A stretch of DNA of 64,000 nucleotides from Ligustrum vulgare (Eukaryota > Streptophyta > Magnoliopsida > Lamiales > Oleaceae). Positions 23,620 to 33,423 of the stretch are shown here, one piece after another. The stretch is from positions 24,923,446 to 24,987,445 of the forward strand of contig OY743172.1 in the NCBI GenBank assembly GCA_963555705.1. Reading direction: 5' to 3'. Each line of letters opens with the position of its first letter. The stretch's first letter is position 1. The notes below the pieces were generated by a model. It was not told the DNA's origin and ran no database searches. It worked only from the letters and a program-made list of their open reading frames with translations. A program made the translations under genes and the position numbers.

Positions 23620-25300
23620 ACAATTATGTTGTTGAGTTTTGTTTTGAAATTGTAGTTTAGTTTTTATTTTGTTCGAGGACGAACAATAGTCCTAATTTGG
23701 GGATGTTTGATAAGTGTAGTTTCTACACTTATTTAGATGCTAAAAATAGGAAATTATATTGTCATTTAAGAATAAATTCAACTAATTTAGATGTTATTTT
23801 TTTTTTAATTTCATTTTTGTTTCAAAGTTGAGAGAGTGCGAAAATTGAAGCAAATAAAGATCAATTGGACGACTATTTGGACTTAAATATACAATGAAGA
23901 AGTTGATGAAGTCAATCGAGAATCACAATTGGAGCTAATTAAATTGGAAGAAGTCCTGTCTTAATTGAAGAAATTCATAACTCAAAAAATTGAATTGTGC
24001 AAATAAGAAGACAAATGATTTACTTGCAATTGAAGGGAATGTCCAACTCGTATAGAAACAAAGTCAGGACATTGATTGAAAAAAGTGAATCAAGCGATTG
24101 CGCGATTACATATAACAAAGGCAGAACCACATTCGTGTCTACCAATCAATCGTGTGCTTGTCCGATGGTCCAGAAATTTCATTCCTTTCTATACACAAAT
24201 TCTATTTGTTTTCCTATTTGAACAAGATCTCTAACCTACCTATATGTATGGAACATTGCACTGAAATTGGGACTACCTTTTGACACATTATTCTACACAT
24301 TCTTTGAGAGTTCTTCATTGATATAAGAGGCGCAAGAATTCAAGATACAAAATTTCTTCTTCAACAAGATTATTTTCGACGTCCGAGTGATTGTTATTAT
24401 TAATTCCATGTTGTTTATTTTCAAAGATATATCAAGGCTAAACTTTTATTGTGTTAGGATCATGATGAAGCTTTGAATCCCATATTTTTATCTTTGATTT
24501 TGTTTAATTAAAGACAATTTTTAATTTGAGCAATTAATTCTATTTTTCATGCATTGATTATATGATATATGTGATGTGTTCTTATGTTTCAAAGATTAGA
24601 AATTAGTTAGACTTGTGTTAATTGTCATAAAATTCGATATTGTATAGAATTATACCGATATGCTTTATGTGATCTTTAAGTGTTTATCAATCTTTAGCCC
24701 TTGTTTGGTTTTCTTTAAAATTTTCTCTTTTTTCTACAGTACTCAATCTCAACCATCCATTAAAAGTTAAACCTACAATATTTGACTTTTCAATCAAATT
24801 TCAATCATCCATTTTCCTAAAAATCACTATTCATTTTAAAAAAAAAAAACTCTTTTTAAACAATACCATTTAATGTTTTTCTATGTGTTCACATTCATCA
24901 TAGAAATATGGACGGTCACATATGAATATGTTTCAATTCCTATTCGAATGATGTTTTAAACAACTTAGTAGCATTTATCTTCATTTATATAAATTGTTAA
25001 TAATTATTCGAACCAAAGTATTAAAGATGGAATGAAAAATGGTTCTAGATCCTAGCTCTATTTTATCTTTTATTACATAAATCTATTTTGAATCTTACTT
25101 AGTTTAGTTTAATTTGATATTCTCCAGTTAGTTTGTTATTTTTAGTTTTATTGATTTTTTACAACAATAAAATTGAATTTTTCTCATTTCAGTTAAGGTT
25201 TGTAATCTAAAATAATAATTCATCTCAATCCATGTGACTACGATACTTGGACTCTAAAATTCATTATATTATTTGTGCGATTCGTACACTTACGTTAAGG
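23620..25300 (+). repeat. Possible gypsy LTR remnant with upstream polypurine tract
   Basis: TTCGAGGACGAACAATAG, then AATTTGGGGATG and TTTGATAAGTG, resembles the pol-to-LTR junction of a class of plant Ty3/gypsy elements. The following ~1.5 kb ends near CGATTCGTACACTTACG, an LTR-like end. No second LTR or duplication was found, so the call is tentative. A MITE appears to be nested at about 24695-24875. Confidence 0.35.
24695..24875. mobile_element. MITE, CCCTTGTTTGGTTTT type
   Basis: It matches, in inverted orientation, 56885-57066. Both contain CTACAGTACTCAATCTCAACC (or its complement), AAAATCACTATTCATTT and a terminal TTTAAACAATAC. Ends are approximate. Confidence 0.5.
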
Positions 25301-27856
25301 AAATCACGCAACATGACACATCTTCAAATGATTGAGAACGTGATTTTTTTTGTTCAAATATTTCATAGTTTATACTTGTAACTAGAGATGAAAATTCCAC
25401 CACGTAATGAATACTAAAAATTCGAGAGATTGGTTCCGTAACATTGCATATGTGCTGGTCCTGTTGTGCCATTTAGAGATACTATTAAATATGGGCATAA
25501 TCCTATCAATTTCTAGTTGGTTGGCTTACAAATATAAATTAGTGGAGTTTTTGACCATTTTAACAAGGAACTAGTAGTAAGTACGTGTATATAATAAATG
25601 TTATGCGTAATATTTTTGAAGTACAAATATTATTTTTGAATTCAGAACCAAAATTTTTTATATCAAAGATGAAATTACAAATCATACAACACATTCTATC
25701 GAGGATCACTATAGTTTATTCTATTTATATATTACCAAGTAAAATTAGGAGATTTCCCATACAAAAAATATATTATCATCATTGTATTTTTATCCTTGCA
25801 TGAGAAAAATACATTTTTATATAGTTCATAAAGTGGCCTTCCTTATTTACAATTATCAAATCATATACATAAAGGAAAAAAAAAAACAATGCATTCTTTT
25901 ATAAGAAAATAACATTGAGAAAAATTTCACTATCAAGTACATCAATAAATACACAAAATAATTAATCAAATCAACCTTATATAGAAAAAATGAGCAAAGA
26001 AAACATGGAGTAATTTTTTGTGTGTAAAGCTTTCGAAAAAAAACTTGAAAATCGAAAAATAATCCAAAGAGAAAATACAATCGAACTCGAAATGCTTTAG
26101 AAGTTGCGAAGATTAGGTCTCTTTTTTATTTACAACCTCGTGATATCTTCACAATCTCAAAAAAAAAAAAAATTATAAAACAAAATAATTGATTATCTTT
26201 ATAATAAAACTCTAAACATATCGTCGTGGTCTCTATAACATTTTGAGTCGATTGTATTCCACGGTTCAATTGAACTCGAAATGCTATAGAGACTGCAAAT
26301 TGACAATATCTTGATTAACTAATAGCGGGATAATTGACTATCTTTGTAAAACAATAAAAATATAAAACAAATTATCTTTTTTTTTTTTTTTTTCCTTTTT
26401 TATATAAATGAAATGATAGTAGGTTGATTTTATAATGAGTAACGTAATCGACTAATTAAGTTGGAACGACCCACCAACCAACGGATACTGCTTACCTGTT
26501 GCACCTAGCTAAAGGACCCACACTAGTTAATTACCCAATAAATTTGTCATGGGATTTAAAAATAATTTTAAAAATGTTTGTAACTAAAAAGTGATATAAG
26601 AAAATGTATTACTTATAAATTTGTTCATAAACAAGTTTAACAAATGGAATGCTTGTCGAGGTAATTTTATCGGTGAGTATTCTTAGAACTAATAATTGAA
26701 CGAACCATTTTTTTTTTTTTTTGAACAAGATCCAAAATTATTTTTAAATAAAGAATGCTATGTTTTCTAGTTAAAAGGTGTATTTGAAAAGTGGCTTCGA
26801 AAAATGTGTGTAGTTAAAAAATAATTTGAGAAAATATAACGCTTATAAACTTATTTATAAACATGTTACCAAACACGTTATTAATATTCGGTTCTTACAT
26901 GATCGAATTTTCATTTGGTTCAAAATTATTATTTTTATAAAATCTCAATAAAAGCAAAGGTTTAATTAATTTCATAATTTGTATGCTTTAACATTAGTAC
27001 GTATACAGAATAATCAATGTTTTTTGCATACACTAATTGAAAGAACGAAGTGAAATCTTAAAAAAATATTCAACACCATACAATTTTTTCTGAAGCATTA
27101 AGAAAACTAGATGTAAGATTTTGTAGGGTAATTTTGTGTATAGTGACACTAAAGAACATAATATTTATATGAAAATTCGTGGCGACAAATAGACAGAATA
27201 ACGATAAGGAAACAAGAAAAAAAAGAGATGAAAAAGATGCAAAGTCGAGATAAGTGTTGAACACTTTGCCCTTAACTCGAATTTGTCTCGCAATGATGCC
27301 TACGGTTTATGACAATTAACTCTCAAGACACAACGACTACTAATTGTATTTGCAACACTTCAAAACACAAGCACGACGAACCAGAATAATGACTTTGTAC
27401 TCCAAAATGAATATGAAAAGAAAATCAAAATTTATGCAGCGAGAATGCAAGAATTCGATTTAAGAGAAGAAGAGAGAAAGATATTTATGTTTGCATATCA
27501 TTGGTGTGTTGAATAGGATGTCTCTTGGTCTTATTTATAGATGGTGAAGAATTGAGAACGAAGTGGTATGAAGACAAATTGTGCAACACTTCAAAAGGAC
27601 GTGCCTAAATGAATTTGGTTGGGTCTGAATATTTAACCGAAGTTGACTCGAAATAGCTATTTTAGTTGATTTTTAATACTTAACCAATTTCTCGAATTTT
27701 TAAATCAATGACCAGTGAAGCCATTTGGCCCAACAGAACTATTCTTGTCAATTGAAAACACAACAATCTTAATTTCTTTCATAAAAGGAGTATAATTGAG
27801 CATTTTATTATCTTCATGATTGATGAGTGTGGAGATGACATCTAATAATTCACCAG
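25301..27856. other. AT-rich intergenic sequence
   Basis: No coding frame could be supported. It contains A/T runs near 26160 and 26375, and short fragments (26560-26640, 26790-26880) resembling the stems of nearby MITEs (AAAATGTGTGTAG, TTATAAACTTATTTATAAACA). The stretch 27250-27560 looks like a promoter or LTR piece, with CTTATTTATAG at about 27528, but has no partner. Confidence 0.5.
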
Positions 27857-28009
27857 AGGAAAAATGATACTTTCACCTCAAAAATATACTTCACATTTGA
27901 CATCTCTCTTATATGGTGTATGGGCTCATGAAGAGTGGGGCCCACACATCATGTGAGAGGGTGTCAAATGTGAGGTCATTTTTAGGTGATCGTATCATTT
28001 CCCTTCACC
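27857..28009. repeat. Foldback MITE
   Basis: Arms of about 60 bp pair across a short loop. The left arm (AAAATGATACTTTCACCTC, CACATTTGACATCTCT) is nearly the reverse complement of the right arm (GTGTCAAATGTGAGG, AGGTGATCGTATCATTT). There is no coding content. It is a typical inverted-repeat element or hairpin-RNA source. Confidence 0.65.
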
Positions 28010-28719
28010 AGAGTCTTACAATCCGTTCGGTAATACTGTTTGGTTTATAAACTTGTTTATTTATGATTTTGAGATAAAAACTAGCGATTGAAAATTGAAG
28101 AGAAAAAATGTGTGTGGTTTGAGAAATTGTGTTGTTTATAAAAAAAAAAAAAAAAAAAAAAGATACTTTTACTAAAAGGTTCTTGAAAAATTCAATCGCA
28201 GAACTTTATATTTCATTCGTATATATCCTGAGTGAGATTTCCATCATTTTTGAGAACTTGAGTGATATTGGCTTCTGTTTCTTCTTTTCTTAACCACAAG
28301 ATGAAAATATCTGCTATTTTGATTTTCTAGGTAGATGTGTGGTTGAAAATTGAAGAGAGAAAATATGTATGATTAAAAAATAATTTGAAAAATTATGTTG
28401 TTCATAAATTTGTTTATAAATTATAATTATTGCGTAAAAAAACGATATGGTCTTACTTGTTTTATTTCTTCTTGGTTTTGGAGGACTCACATATCTTCCC
28501 TTCCCGACTGTTTTATCTTCTTCTAAATCAGACAACCTAATCTCAAATCCAACTTTGCTATATTCATAATGGGTGTCACAACGAGGATGACAATTAGTCT
28601 ATATGACACAATCCTATTTTTTTTACACATCACATCATCTTTTAAATTAACAACAACACTTCCACATCATCAAATTGTCATCTTCATTGTCAAAATAATT
28701 GTGCAAATAGATTAATTCG
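28010..28719. other. AT-rich sequence with MITE fragments
   Basis: Two related fragments, near 28050-28145 and 28325-28430, share GAAAATTGAAGAGA, AAAATGTGTG and TTATAAATTTGTTTATAAA. A 22-base A run lies near 28140. No gene is supported. Confidence 0.45.
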
Positions 28720-29110
28720 TAACCTTAATATGCCACAAATCTTTAGCGAAAATTCTATAGTAGTCTACCTCATTTTCAATATTGATTAAAAAATGCTATC
28801 CATCCAGATTTCCTACTTTCACCTCTTCAGTAAAATCAAAGGCATTCAGTGCACGTTGAATCAGATTGAGCGCTGGTTTGGTATGTGAAAACTTACCGAC
28901 CAAACTTAACTTAAACCACGCTGCAAGCTTCTGTATCTCCTCTTTTGTTACATGAATGTAAGGTTCATTCTTCTACACAGCTGCCTCAAGCACTCCCACC
29001 AGTTCAGATTTCAATTCACAAGCCACTACTTCAAATGATTTTTATTGATTGGTTCCCACCATTTTCTTAAATCTTACAGTTTCTACATAGGTTTTATGGC
29101 TCAAAGGGAG
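28720..29110 (-). pseudogene. DUF4283-like domain pseudogene
   Basis: On the minus strand from about 28980 down, the frame reads KEEIQKLAAWFKLSLVGKFS, then LNAFDFTEEVKVGNLDG, a TAG, then HFLINIENEVDYYRIF and LWHI. This order matches the DUF4283 domain found in plant LINE ORF1 and related zinc-knuckle proteins. A stop at the centre, earlier stops upstream (near 28993 and 29060) and loss of similarity downstream mark it as a relic. No reverse transcriptase is nearby. Confidence 0.6.
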
Positions 29111-29223
29111 CTGGGGCCCTTCTTCAACCATAATCTACAATCAATAGCCAAGAATTGATGTGCACATATGTCAGTAACCAGTCAAAGTTGACAGATTCTA
29201 TCAGAAAGGATATATCTTACTAA

Positions 29224-29419
29224 GGCCCGCTCGGCGGCTCCAATTTATTTTGGACAAATCCGACAAAAAATTTAATTTACACAATTTTTCAAATTATTTT
29301 TTAACTATTCACATTTTCTCTCTTCAATTTTTAACCCTACATCTTACATAAAAAATACAAATAAATCAACAAAATAATTTAAATTCTTTCTCTCTCTTCA
29401 TTAATATGTAGTCGAACAG
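29224..29419. mobile_element. MITE, GGCCCGCTCGGCGGCTCC type
   Basis: It starts GGCCCGCTCGGCGGCTCC and ends near TAGTCGAACAG. The interior is shared with 23269-23450 and 56535-56708 (TTTTTAACCCTACATCTTAC). The right end is degraded. Confidence 0.5.
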
Positions 29420-29814
29420 AAAATAAACGAATTGTTTGAAATGTATAAAGCCAAAATTGAAACGCTAAAGACTAATGTGACGTTCTGTTTGTATTTTATT
29501 TTTTATTTTCATTTTCGAAAAATGTTTTATGTTTTTATTTTTGTTTTCAAATTTGCTGAAAACGCGTTTGGTTTGTCATTTCTGAAAATTATTTTTGAAA
29601 ATGAAAAGCTGAAAAACACGTTATGTTTGAAATTTTGCAAAATACTACTTAAACTATTTTTAATTAATTTGTTTATAGAATACTATTGGCTCAAACTCAA
29701 ATTTCCTTTCATAATACACTGAAAACATAGTTACCTGCAACACACTAATGTGAGTACTAAGAGTCTATATTAACACAGATTGGTCAGGTTCGGGATTTGA
29801 GGAAGCTCTAGTTC

Positions 29815-30500
29815 TGTTGAGATCGCACCTAAAATATGGTACATTGGGCCGCCAGTGAGGGCCCAACAAGGGTCCATTGAACTTTAGCCCACGATCAAAG
29901 TTTTAGATACCGCCTTGAACTAATGGCCGAGGTGGAAAGGCACAGGAACCCCTGTGGCCGAACTGGCTTGTGTCTAACAGAGACACTTTACGCTTAGCCG
30001 AGGTGTTCACGGTAGCACCTCGGATGTAAGGATGTGACAAGGCATGAAATCAGAGATGTGACACTGCCTTTACCAAGATGTGACAGACGTCCATCCCCTA
30101 CAAAATGTAGCAATGATTACAGTCAAAAAACAATGTTGTCACCTCCAAGAGTTAGGGTGAAGACAAGTGTAAAGTATGCCACGTGTCATGATCCGAGACA
30201 ACGAGTTCCTCTATAAATACGGCACTCCTCCCGCATGGTAAAGGGTTAGCAATTTCATACTCTTAACTAAATATATATTTCTCTCACTCCCTTTTCTCTC
30301 TTTTACACATTTATATCTTCCGCACCCAACATATATTCGCCTAAAATGAGTACTGACTTTGGCATCGGAGTGCAAACGGGAGCCACCTCGGCTCCCTTTG
30401 CAAACTGATTGATTGTCACAGTGCGCAGGAGATCCACGTGTTCAAGAGGGAGGAGCTGAGACGTGTTGGTCCAAGGTCCAGCCGGATTTTGTGGTCAACA
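29815..30500 (+). repeat. 5' LTR of the Tat element
   Basis: It is 686 bp long, with TG...CA ends and the terminal inverted repeat TGTTGA/TCAACA. It contains the G-box/TATA module near 30180-30218. Confidence 0.95.
30180..30218 (+). promoter_or_regulatory. G-box and TATA box of the Tat LTR
   Basis: CACGTG (30180-30185), in the block CACGTGTCATGATCC, lies 26 bases before TATAAAT (30212-30218). The 3' LTR keeps the same arrangement (TATAAAT near 42049). The block is conserved in the diverged left Tat LTR, which supports a functional promoter module. Confidence 0.65.
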
Positions 30501-30503
30501 TTT

Positions 30504-30521
30504 TGGCGCCGTCTGTGGGAA
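30504..30521 (+). other. Primer-binding site of the Tat element
   Basis: TGGCGCCGTCTGTGGGAA begins three bases after the LTR. The first nine bases fit the 3' end of an Asp-type tRNA, as in related plant elements; the rest deviates, so the tRNA assignment is uncertain. Confidence 0.65.
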
Positions 30522-30574
30522 ACCATACTGCTAATCACGAAAACGCATGATGAAAAGCCACACATAGAAAGGAT

Positions 30575-30950
30575 GTCTTGAAAAAAGGCAGAAGGCTTTG
30601 AAATACACGTTTGTTAACCTTGAAAAAGGCTCAAAACTTTGAAATATAAGTTTATTCACCTTGAAAAAGGCTTAAAACTTTGAAATACAAGTTTGTTAAC
30701 CTTGAAAAAGGCTTAAAACTTTGAAATATAAGTTTATTTACCTTGAAAAAGACTTAAAACTTTGAAATACAAGTTTGGTAACCTTGAAAAAAGGTAGAAG
30801 GCTTTGAAGTATAAGTTTTTTAACCTTGAAAAAGGCTTAAAACTTTGGAATATAAGTTTATTCACCTTGAAAAAAGCTTAAAACTTTAAAATACAGTTTG
30901 GTAACCTTGAAAAAGGCTTAAAACTTTGAAACATAAGTTTAACAACCTTG
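30575..30950 (+). repeat. Tandem repeat in the Tat leader
   Basis: About nine copies of a ~41-bp unit containing CCTTGAAAAAGGCTTAAAAC and TTTGAAATATAAGTTT. The same unit occurs in the left Tat element, so it belongs to the family. Confidence 0.85.
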
Positions 30951-30985
30951 AAAGATAAACAAAAATCAAGAAATCTCTCTGAAAC

Positions 30986-32880
30986 ATGAACGAAAGCGAT
31001 GGCGATGTTAACCCCCGTAGGGGTAGAAATGGCTAGCACAGCGAGGAGGAGGTTCCTCAAGGGCCTCATGAGAATGCCAATGAGGGGGCGGCACAACCTA
31101 ACCCACCACACCAGCACCGTAATCGCCGTGTGTTTCGAGTTATGACTCGCATGGCGGCCCAAATGCTGGAAATGCAGAAGCAGCAGATAGAACAGACTTC
31201 CGCAATGAATGCTTACATGGCCAGAGGGTATGTCGGGAACGAGCCCATGATGCCTCCACAATACCCCCAGCCACATTACTCACAATCCGAGGCGGCCACT
31301 GCCTCGTATTATTATCAAGATCCACAGGCATATGCCAATGTGGAATCTGAGCCCTTCTACGAGGAAGGCCCGGAGCATGAAGCATATGTAGAGCAAGACC
31401 AACTCCCGGCTAGACATAGGGAGGCCTCACCCGTAAAATCTGGCAGTGTCTTCAGCCGGATAGGAGGGCTATTCAGAGGCAGGCAAGGAGGTCGGAACAA
31501 TGCATCCAAGCCTAGAAATAGGCGGGAGCAACGCGCTGAAGAAGCCTTGTCGCATAGTCAAATGCATGGAGACCAACATGGTACGGGGGCAGGTTAGCTC
31601 CCATGCATGAGCCTAGGAATAGGCAGGAAGGGAGAGCCGAAGCAGTTCAGACCAAATCTTGTAACGAGTTACCAACCCCCGCAAGGCCGAACTACGGCCG
31701 CGTTTTGCCACCAAAAAGGCAGAAGTACGCTCCACCGCCTTATGACCAATATCATGACCAAATGTACTCTGGTCACAATGAGAACAGCGAGCTGCCGTCA
31801 TATGAGCTGGATGAAGACGAGGAAATAAGTCCTTTCACAGAGGGCCTTCGTAGGTGCCCAGTGCCTCACGACTTCGAAATACCAGAAATAGCAAAATATT
31901 CTGGCCGAGGTGATCCAGACGATCACCTGTTAAACTACCGTGCTAGCATGGAAATAGCCGGGGCCACTCCAGCACTGAAATGTAAAGCCTTTGCTTTAAC
32001 CCTTGAGGGGAGTGCGATACGATGGTATAAAAAACTCCCTCCTGGCAGCATCCACAGTTGGAGAGATTTGAAAACGACCTTTAAAAATGGCTTTGTTTTC
32101 TCCAGGCCTGGCCAGCTCCCACTCCAACGCCTTCAGGATCTGAGGCAAGGAAGGGACGAATCTCTGAAAAGTTACCTAGCCCAGTTTACTGAAGAGATGT
32201 ACATTTACGAAAATATCACTGAGGCAGAGATGTTTTCCGCTTTGAAAGGAGGGTTGGATATGACCAGCATGTTCTGGAGGGATGTCTGAAGCAGAAAACC
32301 AAGGGATTACAATGCCCTCGTAGACCTGATGAAGGAAGAGATTGTATCAGAAGAAATGGCAAGGGCCAGGGACAACCACCCCCAAGGAAAATACAATCTT
32401 GGGTATTCTAATGATGCAAACCTCAAGAAAGGAGGAAACAAGGATAGGATCGACGGCAACCGAGGTGGAGCACCGCGTCCGTTTTCGGGGACAGGATCTA
32501 GCTTTGCAGCAGAAATCACAGAAGCTATCCCTCACTTGCACTCCAACACCCCTTCTCAAAATCCTCTCACGGCTCAAGGAAGGGTGGAAAGTGGCCGAAG
32601 TGGAAAACAGCCCATGATTGGGGCTTACTGCGCCTACCACAGATATTACGGTCACGCAACAGAAGATTGCAGGGAAATCCATATGTTAGCTGACCAAAAG
32701 GCGCAAGGGAGAAGGGGAGGTGACTTCTCCCCCGACACAGGGAGAACTCAAAAATCTGGTGGCCAGAAGTTCAACCGAGCTGACAGGAAAGCTCCATGGA
32801 AGAACTCGACTAAAGAGAGAATTGACAATCGTCAAAGAGACAGGAACAAGGGCCAGGATACCGCTTCGGCGCATGCTAAA
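30986..32880 (+). pseudogene. Tat gag
   Basis: The start is the ATG at 30986 (MNESDGDVNP), shared with the left element. A TAG at 31034 and another at 31595 interrupt the N-terminal part, after which the frame shifts. Frame 31603-32289 holds the capsid-like region (SGRGDPDDHLLNYR, WRDLKTTFKNGF, RQGRDESLKSYLAQFTEEM) and ends in a TGA at 32287. Frame 32329 onward holds a basic region and a knuckle-like CAYHRYYGHATEDC. It is the structural protein of the particle, no longer intact here. Confidence 0.85.
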
Positions 32881-32999
32881 GGCACACGAGAACCACCTAT
32901 GCTTGTTGCCGACCTACCTATTCGTGAAATCGATACAATATTAGGAGGCCCCCACCCAGGTGGGAGCACAAACAACTCCCAAAAGAGGTATATCAGAGA

Positions 33000-33420
33000 G
33001 GCCAAGCAGCCCGCCAACGTGAACTACCATATCCATTCGCACCCTGTTGGGGTGCCACAGACAGAATCTATCACATTTACCGAAGACGATGTCATTGGGG
33101 TACACTTCCCACACAATGATGTGTTGGTTATCAAGGTAGTGGTGGCCCGGAATGGGTTATCACGAATGATGGTGGATGATGGTGCCTCGGTAAATGTAAT
33201 TTACGAGGTAACTTTCGATAAAATGGGGATCAGCACTTCACTCATCCCATTCTCGGACCTAATTTATGGATTCGCTGGGGATAGCATAACCCCCAGGGGG
33301 TCTATAACCCTTATGACTGAAGTAGGGCAAGCACCAACTCTTTCCAGAATCCCTATGGAATTTTTGGTTGTGGAAAAGATCTCCTCCTATTAAGGCTCAA
33401 TTGGGAGGCCCGGTCTCATT
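33000..33420 (+). pseudogene. Tat protease region
   Basis: It is in the same frame as the end of gag, with GVHFPHNDVLVIKVVVA and the active-site segment MVDDGASVNVIY, where D-D-G stands for the usual D-T/S-G. A TAA at 33391 interrupts the frame, which continues as GRPGLIDLG into the polymerase. Confidence 0.7.
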
Positions 33421-33423
33421 GAC

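Noticed and set aside
25856..26080. A Phe/Leu-rich minus-strand frame that looks like a membrane protein
   Set aside because: It is produced by A-rich sequence on the plus strand; no homology or splice context.
29432..29722. A 96-codon Phe-rich + strand frame
   Set aside because: It lies across the left arm of the Harbinger-type MITE and recurs in the other copy (50254-50526) as part of the non-coding arm.
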